64,000 nt of DNA from assembly GCF_947498805.1 (NCBI RefSeq), contig NZ_CANMLT010000005.1:310001-374000 (forward strand), in the 5' to 3' direction. The notes beneath the pieces were generated by a model. That model searched no databases. It had not been told where the DNA came from and was given only the letters and a program-made list of their open reading frames with translations. Origin of the DNA: an uncultured Tenacibaculum sp. Lineage in GTDB: Bacteria > Bacteroidota > Bacteroidia > Flavobacteriales > Flavobacteriaceae. Positions 7,929 to 18,287 of this stretch are shown here, in pieces (the first letter of the stretch is position 1; every line of letters begins with the position of its first letter). The translations under genes and the position numbers were made by a program.

Positions 7929-10900
7929 TTATTTGATTATTAATTTACGTTTTAGTCTTTTTCCATTGACTCTTAACTCGTACATGTATACTCCGGTTTG
8001 AAGTTTAGTTCCTCTAATTTCTCCATTCCACTGTATTTCATGTTTTGTATTTGCTTTTACTTTTCCTGAAACAAATGTATGTAACTTCTGTCCAAGTAAG
8101 TTATATAAGCTCAAGTTTACATGCGCCTCGTTCGAAATACTAAAACTAATTTTGGTATATCCATCTACAGGATTCGGTCTATTTTGAGATAGCGATAGAC
8201 CATAATCTATACTAGATTCACTTTCTTTAGCTTTTAATCTAAAACTATAAGGAAGTTTCATATCACCTAATACTTGGTTCGCTTCAAACTGCTCAACATT
8301 ACCTAACTCTGCAATTTCAATTCCGTTATATAATTTAAACCTAATATTTTCAACTGGTGTATTACCTCCTACTCCAATATAGTAGTGATATGCTCCATTA
8401 ATAAATTCCGCTTTAGAAACTCCTCTTAACTCATTATTTACAAAAGCTAAAATGGTTTGTGCTTCATCAGAAGCAACATTTTCATCATCAATAACACCAT
8501 TGATGTACATAAAATTAGCGTATTTATTAACGTCAATTGTTAAATCTAAATCTTTATATGAAGGAGTTTCTTCTAGCTCACTTGTAGTAATTGACTCATT
8601 TTTTATTGAGTTGTCTAAAACAAATGATCTTGCTCTTTCATTCTTAACAATTCCTGAATAGTTAATTACTCCTGGGGTTTGCGATTTAAAAATGTACCCT
8701 AATCCTGGAGTTAAATGTGTTAAACTACCACGCCATCCATTGGCTGTTGAATACTCAGCAAATAAACCTCTTCTTTCAATTCTATCTCCTTCACTTACTT
8801 TTGTTGAGGTAAATGATCGTAATGCATAACCTGTACGTTGTAAATCATTCGGATAAAAAGGAATAGCGTTCGTTATTTTTCCTCCTTTAATCGTAATATT
8901 GGTATTTATATCAACCGGAGTACCACTTACTTCTAAATATGTTATCTGATCATGTGAAGCAGCGCAATTAATTAGGTACGCTCTATTTATATCTATAGTC
9001 TTTAGTGTACCTGTAAATACTCCATTACCACCTAAAGACGCACTTTTTGTAGGGTCTAAAATATCCACTATTTGCGAATTTTCAGGTAATTTTTTAATGG
9101 CATTTAAAGATAATGTGCTTGTACTTGCATTATCTCTTAGGTTAAAACTTAACTCTTGATACCCTGCTACTATTGGAATTCTTTGAGTTACCTTAGTACC
9201 TACCGTAAATTTAATAGGGGCAAAACTAGTTCCTACATTTGAATTAATGCTTAAACTATAGTTTTCCTTAATTCCTTCATATTCGGTACAAGCTGAAGCA
9301 TCCCAAACTCTAAAAGTTAAGGCGGAAGTTTCTCCAATATTACCCCATACAGTTAAATCTACCAATCCATTGGCATCCGCTTTTGCATATCCTCTTAATT
9401 CGTTTCCTACATAGGCTTTAACAACATCATTGACATCAAATGATTTTTGACTGTTTATCAGTATATTACCCTTCATATTCATATTGAAAGGATACTTTGT
9501 TGCGAAATCTTGAGAAACTACAGGTTCAGGACAGTTTACAGTTACTTCAACTCTAAAACTTTCTACTCCCAGTTTTTTACCAGTATCTTTATTACTTGTT
9601 TTAATATAAATATTTGCACTGTGAACACCAGGATTTAAGAAGCTTTTCACCTCAAATTCTAAGTTACTGTTGGTTTCAGTTGCTTTAATAATATTTACAG
9701 CATCTTTTGCTGGGTTAGCTCCTGATTTAACTTCAAACCATACAGGTAAATTTTCAAAAGTATAAGCTACATCTACACCTCCATCTTTATTTATCAAATC
9801 TACATAATTTATTAGTGTAGAGTTTCCTTGATTCTGTGTTATAGAGATATTGTTATGGCTCCATTTTAACTTACTTCTATCAATAATAAAACTCCAAGAA
9901 GTCTTGTCAACCTTGTTTCCTAACGGATCTTCTAACTTTTTATCTTTTACAAAAACTGTTAATCGCGCCCCTTCAACAAACTCTCTATCTTCAATTTTCA
10001 TATTGAAATTGATAATGGTATTATTTTCAGACATAGTTGTTGTGAACTGTACATCTTCAACAGTTTTAGTTTGATCTAAAGGTGCAGCTTCTTCATTGGT
10101 AACAAAAGTGATACTAGTTGCTGTTGTTCCTGAAGCGTTACCTGTAAAATCCTGAATAGCTTCATCAGGCTGTCCATTGATTCCTTCCTTGGCTAAAGTA
10201 TTGTTATTAAAAACAAAATAGGCTTCTAAAGTATCTTCATTACCCAATAATTGGCTTTTCATATTACTTACCAATTGTGCAGGTGTTCTTAAAGATCTCC
10301 ATAAACGTATTTCATCTAAAGAACCAACAAAAGCATCATTATTTGCTACTGGAGCTATTACAAGAGGATCTTCATTTGTTTTTAATATTGTTGATATATT
10401 TCCAGAGCCAACAGGTTTTCCATTAAAATAAATGGTCACTTTTCCATTTACTTTATCAGCAATAACGGCTACATGTGTCCATGTAAATGGTTGCAGTCCT
10501 ACAGACGATTTTATACCGTTTCCTAAATCTATTTTACCGTCCGATGCTAGTAAAACAGCATAATTATTTCCTTTTTGCAAGATCGGAACACTACCTGCAG
10601 TTGGGTATTTTGCTGGGTTTACCCACATTTCAATTGTTGCCTTTTCTTCTAAATTGAATTTACTATTATGCGGTATGGTAATCTTATCTTGAACATTATC
10701 CAACTTCACTGATGTTAGTGGCTTTGGTATACCTCCTAAAACACCTCGCATTGCCAACGAATTCAGGTTAACAGTAGCTGGATTAATTGGAGCAGAAAAC
10801 TTAGCAGAAATGGTTCCTGAGGTGAAAATCCCTCCATTGTCTGGTGTTGTTAAGACCAATTGAGGAGCTTGTCTTGCTATTTTTCCTTTTACAAATGGAG

Positions 10901-13900
10901 TTGGGTTTTTACGGTTATTAGGATTATCAGATCCTCCATCTCCACAAACAGGTACAATTCTAAAATTGTATTCTCCATTGGTTAATCCAGAAACATCTGC
11001 ACTATACTCTACAAAACCTGTTTTTTCATTTAAACTTGCTTTTAGCGCTTTTAAATCTAGTTTCTTTAAGACTTTTGGCATATTATTACCTTTGATAGTA
11101 TATTCTAAATCAATTGAAAAATCATTGATAGGAAACTTATCATCTTTTTTAACTAAGCCTGGAACTTTAAATTTAAAATCTAGCTTTTTTTGATCAGAAC
11201 CATTTACTACCCAATCGTTTTGAGGTGCATCTGCCGTAATAGTTTCAATACAAGCCCCTGTAAAATGAGCGGTTACTAGTATTTCTGAAAGCGGTTTAAC
11301 ACCTACTTCATTGTATTCATCTACACCATAAGAACGGTATCTATCTCCATCTTGTTCACATTCTGAATACATTTGAATTTTAATATTCTCATATGAAATG
11401 ACAGAAGGAGCATCTGTTCCTCTAGCAATACGCAATTGTGCTTTGATTTCTTGTTTCACACCCGTTGGTGATTTTGGATCTAAGTCAAATACAAATTTTG
11501 AAGATGTTGTTGGTTCAAAAATTGGTGACTCATTTAAATTCACCACAGCACCTAGAGGATTCGAAGCTCCAGACATACCTACAATATAAGTTTTTCTTGT
11601 AGCGTCTTTTGCTATTTGTGTGTTACGAAGTGTTAAATTAAATAATACAGATTCATCACCAGTGCCATAACCTACTACTTTGTCTACAATTAACTCAACT
11701 CCTTCTCTAGGTACAGTTCCTGATTCGAATGGACACGAACTTCTACCTCCATTGGTTAAAAACATTGGTGTATCATATTGTTTGTCTCTTCTAATAGAAA
11801 CATCAAATTGATCACCAGCATCATCATCTTTAAATGTAAAACTATCAACTCTATTGTTTCCTTTATCAGTAGAACTCACTTGACTATTAAAATTATGAAT
11901 CCTACTCTGATTAGATAAACTTAATCCGACACCAAAAGCTGTAAAGTCTTTAGAAAAACTAACTCCTACATAAGGAGCTTCTGTAAACGAATTTCCAGAG
12001 TTTTTACTTTTCTCTCTTGATAAAGTATAACTAATCTCTGTTAACCCATCAAAGGTAATTCTTCTATCTAAAGTAGCTGGATTAATTCCAACTCCACTTT
12101 GCCCTTGATCATTATCATTTGTTAGTTTTTTTGTAGTGCTACTAAAATCAGGAGCCGTATTAAAAGCAGCTGCTTGTAATTTTTTATGATTATCATCTAT
12201 AATCTTACTCCAAGTAGTAATCTGATGCAAATAATTAACAATATCTTTATCTTCTTTGTCTTTTGGATTTTTTGCCAATAGCTTATCCAATGTTCCTTTT
12301 AAATCTAAATGATCTCTATCATCTGGCGCTGTTTCAATATTGTTATTCTTATCTGATTTTGCAATTGCCAATCTGTATAAATTAGGAATCACGTTATCAA
12401 CCAAACTTTGTTTGGTAAATACAAAAGGTGTTAACGACGTAGGTTTGGCTACTTTATCAGAATTTTTGACTACAGGAGTACAACCATTCATTTCAAGTAC
12501 TTTTCCTGTTCCAAAAGAAATCACCTTAGACATTCCTATAAAAACATCTGCATCTTCACCAACAAAAGTAGGGTCCGACGGAGTAGAGATTGCTTTATCT
12601 AAAGTAATCGTTTCTAAACTACCACTATGTCTTACATAATCAAAGTTTACCCCAATTAAACCTTCTGTATCACTACTTGTTTGTAATACTGGATTTACAA
12701 AACCAGCCACTGTTCCAACTCCTAATGGAGCAGCAATAACTCCCGTTAGTACTTGTTTTTTTACTCGTAATTTCGCTCCTATAGAGTTATCTACTTCCAA
12801 ACCTCCTCCATTTTCTGCTGAAGAAGAATAGGAATACGTTGCTCCTTTTGCTAAGGTTGCAAAACTGTTATCACCCGGAGGATCATGTAGTACAAAACCT
12901 ACTTGAGGGTCTATCAATGTAAAATCTGAATTTCCTTGACGCGCTCCCGTAATGATTGCTTTTCTGCTAATTGAAACTGTTCTACCGTTATGTTTAGCTG
13001 ATATTAAAAAATTTCTTGTATGATCTCCTAAGAAATTTGGTGATGAAACTTGAGTAAAAAACTCCACTACTCCTTGACTTAAACTATTCTCTGACAAATT
13101 ACTATCAGATAAAATAGCATCACCTCCTAAAGTAACTTCTGCACCTTCAACCGGGCATTTCTTAGCTCCATAACGTTCAAAAACCTTAACGTCCATTTTA
13201 AAACCATCATGAGATTTAAAAGTATAGCTTCCATCACAAGTACTATTGATTTGATTCCCTACATAATCTCTCATATTATTTACATCTCTAACTCCAGTCA
13301 TATCGAACTTAAACAATTTAATTTCTAGTTCAATATCATTTCTAAATTCAAAATCAAAAACTACATTTTTACGTCTTAAATCTATAATTGGGCTATTCAA
13401 TACTCTATTAGTATCTGTATTGGTAATTTCAACACGATATTGTCCAGGTAATAAATCATTCACTGTAAAAACAGTTGCATCATTATTAAAGTTAGCGGCA
13501 TTGATTGATTTTTCAAATTTAGGAAACTCAATATCTGTTCGTATAATTTTTCCTGTCCATGCTCCCACATTATTGTTACATGGAACCACTATATTTCCAA
13601 TAAAACTTCGTCTCGTAGTATTTTCAAAATTTACATTTTGTAGGGGTTCTTCAACAACCAGGTCATAACTATTACCTTTAGGATCAAAATCTACATTAGT
13701 TGCCTTATACGAATACTCTACCTCTCTTATGTACTGTTTACGTATTGTATTATCGAAATTACAACCTTCATTAAGCTGTATGTAATTATTTTGCACTTTA
13801 GAGATATTAGCAATATTGATTGCTTTTCTACCATTTTTTTGATCAAAACTATAAGACAATGCTAATTTTGATATACTCTCAGCAATATATTTTCCTTCTC

Positions 13901-16694
13901 TTAGCTTTTTAACATCTTCATCTGTTAAAGCAGTACTTCTGTACTCTAATAAATCTACATGTGATTTAGCATAATTGATAAACTTATTATTTACATTTTC
14001 GGAACCAATTATTAACTTACTATCTATAGTTAAATCACTTATTGCTGTGCTCTTTTTCCTATTATTAACATAAAGAGTCATCGTTCCACTATCTTTATTG
14101 TAACTTATTCCAAAAAACACAAATTGAGTTTGTTCTGTAATTGATGTTGCTTCCGATAGTTTTTCTTGAGTTCCTAAAAATACTTTAAGCGTAGTATTGT
14201 TTATTAATTTTAAACTTAAATCTCCCCATTGTAAAATAGTTTGGGTTGTTGGAATAACATCTGTATTCTTCTTTTTAAGATAAGGCTTAACAAACCCAGA
14301 CCACATAAAACTTTCGTTATTACTATCAACCGTTTGATTGGATTCTCCATATCCTGTTTTCCCATCAAAACCTAAGCTTCCTTCATTTAAACGTTCTTCA
14401 TTAGTTAAAGTCAGTTTCTTATTAGGAGTGATAATATGTTTTCCAGGAGCTACTTTAATTGCATAAGTTCCTGTATTATCTGTAGTAACCTTGGTATCTT
14501 CTGCACTCTGAATTACTGAACCATCTACTGTTAAAGACGTTCCTTTTGTTACAGGGTACAATTCATTTCCTACTTTATAAGAAATAACACCTGTAATCGG
14601 TAAACTTGATACATCTGTAAAATTTACATTTTTTACTTCTGCTCCATTTAATCTCCTAGGTACTCCTGCTTGTTTCGTTTTTGGCAAAAACTCAAATCGA
14701 GGTTTCGAAGGTTCAATGGTATATTCAAACTTATTATCATTATTAGTTATTCCCTGAACTCCTGTACTTAAGGATGTAAATTCATAATTACCCGTTTCAT
14801 TAGTATAAGTAGCATAACTTATTGTAGGCTGCTCATTTGCTGCTAAATGTTTTAAAACTCCCTTGCTTTCTCCAGTATATTGCCCTCTTCTACTAGAAGA
14901 AAAATTATAAGTCTTATGAGCATCATTAAAATCAAATCGGTAATAGGCAAATAAATTAGTTTCATTACCTCCTACAATATGCCTTGCATAATTTGCTATT
15001 TCTACTGGTGTTTTTGCTACATTCCAAAAACGCACCTCATCTAAATAATAACCCGTTTTGGTAGCTGCACTTAAGCAAAAAGCATTGGTTCCACTTAAAT
15101 CAATGGTAAATAAATTAGATGTACTGGCGTTTGATAATAATTTTCCATCTTCGAACAACATTCCTCCTTTTTCTCCAAAAGTAAAGGCATAATGATGCCA
15201 TTTCGTATCAGAGGTTCTTGTTCCTTTTATATATTCTTTACCAGCCTGCTTTACAACAATAGTATTCTTAGCCATTTCTAATTCGGCATTCCCTATCTTT
15301 AGAATTGTATTAGTTTCTGCACCTATCACCGGTGTTTTATACCAAAATTCAAAAGTGGCTCCCTTGGTCGCTTTTCTAAAGGCTTCTATATTTCTAATAA
15401 AAATAGGGGCTGCATCTTTTTCTATATGCAAAGCTCCTCCTGGGTTTACCATTGCTTTTGCTTCTATTTTTGCAAACTTCGTTGCTACACGTGAAGATGT
15501 TTCAATGATTCCGCTTACCTTACCATTGGGTAATACAAAACCATCATCTTTACCTACTAAGGCATCTCCTCCTTGTTTTTTTGCTTGAATCGTATACTCA
15601 TATAATTCATTTGGTAAGACTTCTCTATCAATATATACTATTTCCTCTGAAGGTTGTTTGCTGCTTACATTGCGCTCTGTATGGATTACTGTACTGATTG
15701 TTCCTTCGCGAATATTTCTTCTTAGTACTTGATATTCATCCATATCTTTTGCATGTAACCAACTTACAACAACCCCATTCGCACCAGACAATAAGGTATG
15801 ACTACTACCATCTCCATCACTTGCCTTCACTATAATTTTATCAAGACTTAAAATAGGATGTTTGAGTTTTGAGTTAACCGTTGCTATTCCAGTATTTTTA
15901 TATGCACTTACAAAAGAGGCTTGTTTTACCAAATTATCATTTGGAAAATGTTCATATAATAAATTCTTCCAGGAAGTGGTTATCATCACTTTTCCTCCAA
16001 AAGCATCTTCATTAGAAACTATATCGTTTGTATACAATGTCTGTAATCCATTGTTTTTCAACTCCGACAACCTATTCTTACTCTCTTGATAAAAACTACG
16101 GTATTGCTCTAATTGAATTTGTTCTTTACTCTTTTTTGCTGACCAAGCCCTGTATTCCGCTAAAAACAAGTCTGTTTTTGCATCACTTATCAAATACAAA
16201 TCTTCAATATCAAAATTAGAGTTTTGTATAAATAATTTTTCTTGACCATCTATGTACCCTCTCACTTCATTGGCATTTCCATCAAAGGTAATTGCAAAAT
16301 GATGCCAGCTATTTTTAAACAACTGTTCGTTTAACAATAAACTGCTTTTTGTTTCTTTATCTCCTATTGATAAAGACACTTCATTTGAAGAAACATCTAA
16401 AGAAAATTTGGTGTTTCCACCTTCAAAGTTAGTCACACTCCAATTCACTGGAGCACTGCTTGTACTTCCTGCTGTATTGTGCTTAGCCCAAAACTCAACC
16501 GTTGCCTGTTGATTACTCCCTGCTTGCAATAACTTTTTTAAATTGGTTTGTGGCGTAAATATTCGTTCATATTTCCCATGACTTTGTACATGCAATACTG
16601 ATAACTTATTCTGTGCTTGCAGCAGTACAAAAGGGCTCCATAAAGCTATCAGTGCTATCACTAATAACTTATACTTATGTGTAATTATATTCAT
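7929..16694 (-). CDS. Giant secreted LamG-domain protein with T9SS sorting domain (cassette A)
   Basis: A 2,921-residue extracellular protein. A signal peptide (about residues 1-28) ends at LLQAQ. A LamG/concanavalin-like domain follows (about 60-190), then a fibronectin-like segment (about 285-375), a second LamG (410-575) and a third (775-940). A long conserved core spans about 1000-1940 and includes QVGFVLHDPPGDNS. A split Ig-like domain of SbsA type (about 1943-2270) carries a fourth LamG inserted at about 1985-2150. A W-G-L-T-P-G-GY module (about 2590-2690) precedes the T9SS type A sorting domain at about 2831-2921, which begins LSLSQNRPNPVDGYTKI and ends RLKRKLIIK. The protein is therefore exported by T9SS and probably surface-attached or released. 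LamG domains usually bind carbohydrate or protein; the ligand is unknown. It is the last gene of a four-gene operon, 15 bp after the small secreted protein. The 2,917-residue protein encoded at 21649 is its close paralogue. Confidence 0.9.
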   Translation of the reverse strand: MNIITHKYKLLVIALIALWSPFVLLQAQNKLSVLHVQSHGKYERIFTPQTNLKKLLQAGSNQQATVEFWAKHNTAGSTSSAPVNWSVTNFEGGNTKFSLDVSSNEVSLSIGDKETKSSLLLNEQLFKNSWHHFAITFDGNANEVRGYIDGQEKLFIQNSNFDIEDLYLISDAKTDLFLAEYRAWSAKKSKEQIQLEQYRSFYQESKNRLSELKNNGLQTLYTNDIVSNEDAFGGKVMITTSWKNLLYEHFPNDNLVKQASFVSAYKNTGIATVNSKLKHPILSLDKIIVKASDGDGSSHTLLSGANGVVVSWLHAKDMDEYQVLRRNIREGTISTVIHTERNVSSKQPSEEIVYIDREVLPNELYEYTIQAKKQGGDALVGKDDGFVLPNGKVSGIIETSSRVATKFAKIEAKAMVNPGGALHIEKDAAPIFIRNIEAFRKATKGATFEFWYKTPVIGAETNTILKIGNAELEMAKNTIVVKQAGKEYIKGTRTSDTKWHHYAFTFGEKGGMLFEDGKLLSNASTSNLFTIDLSGTNAFCLSAATKTGYYLDEVRFWNVAKTPVEIANYARHIVGGNETNLFAYYRFDFNDAHKTYNFSSSRRGQYTGESKGVLKHLAANEQPTISYATYTNETGNYEFTSLSTGVQGITNNDNKFEYTIEPSKPRFEFLPKTKQAGVPRRLNGAEVKNVNFTDVSSLPITGVISYKVGNELYPVTKGTSLTVDGSVIQSAEDTKVTTDNTGTYAIKVAPGKHIITPNKKLTLTNEERLNEGSLGFDGKTGYGESNQTVDSNNESFMWSGFVKPYLKKKNTDVIPTTQTILQWGDLSLKLINNTTLKVFLGTQEKLSEATSITEQTQFVFFGISYNKDSGTMTLYVNNRKKSTAISDLTIDSKLIIGSENVNNKFINYAKSHVDLLEYRSTALTDEDVKKLREGKYIAESISKLALSYSFDQKNGRKAINIANISKVQNNYIQLNEGCNFDNTIRKQYIREVEYSYKATNVDFDPKGNSYDLVVEEPLQNVNFENTTRRSFIGNIVVPCNNNVGAWTGKIIRTDIEFPKFEKSINAANFNNDATVFTVNDLLPGQYRVEITNTDTNRVLNSPIIDLRRKNVVFDFEFRNDIELEIKLFKFDMTGVRDVNNMRDYVGNQINSTCDGSYTFKSHDGFKMDVKVFERYGAKKCPVEGAEVTLGGDAILSDSNLSENSLSQGVVEFFTQVSSPNFLGDHTRNFLISAKHNGRTVSISRKAIITGARQGNSDFTLIDPQVGFVLHDPPGDNSFATLAKGATYSYSSSAENGGGLEVDNSIGAKLRVKKQVLTGVIAAPLGVGTVAGFVNPVLQTSSDTEGLIGVNFDYVRHSGSLETITLDKAISTPSDPTFVGEDADVFIGMSKVISFGTGKVLEMNGCTPVVKNSDKVAKPTSLTPFVFTKQSLVDNVIPNLYRLAIAKSDKNNNIETAPDDRDHLDLKGTLDKLLAKNPKDKEDKDIVNYLHQITTWSKIIDDNHKKLQAAAFNTAPDFSSTTKKLTNDNDQGQSGVGINPATLDRRITFDGLTEISYTLSREKSKNSGNSFTEAPYVGVSFSKDFTAFGVGLSLSNQSRIHNFNSQVSSTDKGNNRVDSFTFKDDDAGDQFDVSIRRDKQYDTPMFLTNGGRSSCPFESGTVPREGVELIVDKVVGYGTGDESVLFNLTLRNTQIAKDATRKTYIVGMSGASNPLGAVVNLNESPIFEPTTSSKFVFDLDPKSPTGVKQEIKAQLRIARGTDAPSVISYENIKIQMYSECEQDGDRYRSYGVDEYNEVGVKPLSEILVTAHFTGACIETITADAPQNDWVVNGSDQKKLDFKFKVPGLVKKDDKFPINDFSIDLEYTIKGNNMPKVLKKLDLKALKASLNEKTGFVEYSADVSGLTNGEYNFRIVPVCGDGGSDNPNNRKNPTPFVKGKIARQAPQLVLTTPDNGGIFTSGTISAKFSAPINPATVNLNSLAMRGVLGGIPKPLTSVKLDNVQDKITIPHNSKFNLEEKATIEMWVNPAKYPTAGSVPILQKGNNYAVLLASDGKIDLGNGIKSSVGLQPFTWTHVAVIADKVNGKVTIYFNGKPVGSGNISTILKTNEDPLVIAPVANNDAFVGSLDEIRLWRSLRTPAQLVSNMKSQLLGNEDTLEAYFVFNNNTLAKEGINGQPDEAIQDFTGNASGTTATSITFVTNEEAAPLDQTKTVEDVQFTTTMSENNTIINFNMKIEDREFVEGARLTVFVKDKKLEDPLGNKVDKTSWSFIIDRSKLKWSHNNISITQNQGNSTLINYVDLINKDGGVDVAYTFENLPVWFEVKSGANPAKDAVNIIKATETNSNLEFEVKSFLNPGVHSANIYIKTSNKDTGKKLGVESFRVEVTVNCPEPVVSQDFATKYPFNMNMKGNILINSQKSFDVNDVVKAYVGNELRGYAKADANGLVDLTVWGNIGETSALTFRVWDASACTEYEGIKENYSLSINSNVGTSFAPIKFTVGTKVTQRIPIVAGYQELSFNLRDNASTSTLSLNAIKKLPENSQIVDILDPTKSASLGGNGVFTGTLKTIDINRAYLINCAASHDQITYLEVSGTPVDINTNITIKGGKITNAIPFYPNDLQRTGYALRSFTSTKVSEGDRIERRGLFAEYSTANGWRGSLTHLTPGLGYIFKSQTPGVINYSGIVKNERARSFVLDNSIKNESITTSELEETPSYKDLDLTIDVNKYANFMYINGVIDDENVASDEAQTILAFVNNELRGVSKAEFINGAYHYYIGVGGNTPVENIRFKLYNGIEIAELGNVEQFEANQVLGDMKLPYSFRLKAKESESSIDYGLSLSQNRPNPVDGYTKISFSISNEAHVNLSLYNLLGQKLHTFVSGKVKANTKHEIQWNGEIRGTKLQTGVYMYELRVNGKRLKRKLIIK

Positions 16695-16709
16695 TTGCTT
16701 GTTTTAAAA

Positions 16710-17297
16710 TTAAAGTGAATTCTTAATTGATTGTAAATTGAAAACAAAACGATTATCGACTTTCCACTTATCTTTATTTGTATCATTTCTTCTTACATCA
16801 TTTGAATCGTGCAAAATTGTATACGAATAACTATCATTATCTCGTTTTACTCCCCATTCGCTATCTCCTGTACTGAAATAGAAAGGGGTTAAGTATACTT
16901 TATTATTCACTCCGGCATAATTCAAATACCATACATATTTGTTTTTTTCTGATTCATGAGAATCCAATGAATAATCTTCAAAACTTATTGCCTTGCCTAT
17001 ATTATTTTTAAGGTATAATTTTTTGTTTTTGGCCAACACTATGAGTACACCTCCTTTACTTTTCAAAGTTGGATGAGGCACAAGCATTAGTGCATTTAAA
17101 TACGCCGTTCTTATATTGAATTCACTGTTAGTTATCTCTTTTGGCACTAACAAATTATTTTCTGGATTATGGCTAGCCAAAAATGTTTTATTGAGTGAAG
17201 AATCGCTATTAACTAATCTGAATAAGGTAATATCATCCTGTGCTTTTACTACGATTCCAAGTAATAAAAGCAGTATTGTTATGCTTATTTTTTTCAT
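16710..17297 (-). CDS. Small secreted protein of cassette A
   Basis: A 195-residue protein with a signal peptide ending VVKAQ at about residue 19, and no lipobox and no T9SS domain. I do not recognise a named family. The mature part is rich in beta-prone stretches. It shares with its cassette B counterpart (encoded at 30413) an opening acidic 'I-x-LFR' segment, an L-x-x-N/S-x-x-K core and a W-x-L/I-x-Y/F-AG motif followed by a strand ending in Pro (YLTP or LISP). The spacing of these strands suggests a beta-trefoil (ricin/fascin-like) fold, which is inference. It lies 6 bp after the second fibre gene and 15 bp before the giant gene. The invariant position suggests an accessory or adaptor role for the giant protein. 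Confidence 0.7.
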   Translation of the reverse strand: MKKISITILLLLLGIVVKAQDDITLFRLVNSDSSLNKTFLASHNPENNLLVPKEITNSEFNIRTAYLNALMLVPHPTLKSKGGVLIVLAKNKKLYLKNNIGKAISFEDYSLDSHESEKNKYVWYLNYAGVNNKVYLTPFYFSTGDSEWGVKRDNDSYSYTILHDSNDVRRNDTNKDKWKVDNRFVFNLQSIKNSL

Positions 17298-17303
17298 ATA
17301 CTA

Positions 17304-18287
17304 TTACTTTTTATTTGCAGCTGGTTTTGCTTGTAGTTTGTTGATTAATTGTTGTTGCTGTATAGTATACAGGGTTAATTCTTCCACCTTTTCGACCAAC
17401 TTCAAGGTAAGCTCTTTTAAATCCATCCCTTCTTTCACCACTTCTCTCTCAGATTTCATGTTTGGTAAATGTTGGTGCTTTTTAATAAAAGATGCTACTT
17501 CTTCTAAAGGCATTAATTTATAGTCATTAGCAAATACATAATCTGGGAAAGATCCAACGCGCAAAGTCACTTTGTCTGCAATGATAGTTTTACTAGTGAC
17601 TTGATTAGTAACATTAATGTCCTTCGCTGATACTTTATCGGAAGCTATGAGTTCATTAGCAGAAATACTACTTTCTATTACTGCTTTCTTTCCTTTTAAT
17701 AAAGCTGCTTGCACATCCACGAGGTTTTCATCAGCTTTTAATATTACCTTATCTCTATTTACTCCTACATCGGTTAGAACAACTAAACTGTTAAAAACTC
17801 GAGTGTTCTTTTCATCAATAATCAATTTTCTATTGATTCTACCATCTAAAGAGCGTTTTGTAACTCTAAAGTTATTTTCAAATAAGTCTCCATTGGAATT
17901 ATGATGCGGTAAACTAAATGCAAATGAATCATGAGATTGTCCACTAATACCACTTTGAGTTATTGATAATGAACCTCCTTCTCCTTGATGAAGTTGAATC
18001 CCGTAGGCTCCAGAAGAAATTGAACTATTATGGTGTATTCCAAACCGATCTATTACTTTAGCACTAAAATCAAATCTTTTAGAATTTGCTTTGATTTCCT
18101 CTGGATTAACTTCAAATAATTTTTTCCGTTCTTTACCATAACTCACCCAAAATTGGTCGATTTTGATATCGTTATTATTGTTATCTACATTAATTTCCCA
18201 ATCACCACTTACTGAATGATCTTGAGCATAAGTGTTACCCAAACTTGCTAAAAGAAACATTCCTGTTATCGTTATTATCTTTTTCAT
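17304..18287 (-). CDS. Secreted fibre-like protein 2 of cassette A
   Basis: A 327-residue exported protein with a signal peptide ending NTYAQ at about residue 22. The middle (about 25-240) is beta-rich and low in Cys, without a family I can name. The C-terminus (about 245-320) is a module shared by all four fibre genes here: VGSFPDYVF, then a Leu-Met-x-Leu helix, HLPNM, a Ser-Glu-x-Glu-Val step, GMDLKEL and VEKVEELTLY, ending in a Gln-rich heptad segment likely to be a coiled coil. The module is widespread in Bacteroidota tail-fibre-like surface proteins; trimerisation is plausible. The start codon overlaps the stop of the preceding gene by 4 bp (ATGA), indicating translational coupling. Confidence 0.78.
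   Translation of the reverse strand: MKKIITITGMFLLASLGNTYAQDHSVSGDWEINVDNNNNDIKIDQFWVSYGKERKKLFEVNPEEIKANSKRFDFSAKVIDRFGIHHNSSISSGAYGIQLHQGEGGSLSITQSGISGQSHDSFAFSLPHHNSNGDLFENNFRVTKRSLDGRINRKLIIDEKNTRVFNSLVVLTDVGVNRDKVILKADENLVDVQAALLKGKKAVIESSISANELIASDKVSAKDINVTNQVTSKTIIADKVTLRVGSFPDYVFANDYKLMPLEEVASFIKKHQHLPNMKSEREVVKEGMDLKELTLKLVEKVEELTLYTIQQQQLINKLQAKPAANKK

Noticed and set aside
12340..12639. Plus-strand ORFs within the giant genes (for example 12340-12639 and 29093-29449)
   Set aside because: They are antisense shadows of the long coding frames; the same shadows recur at matching places in both paralogues because the sense frames are conserved.
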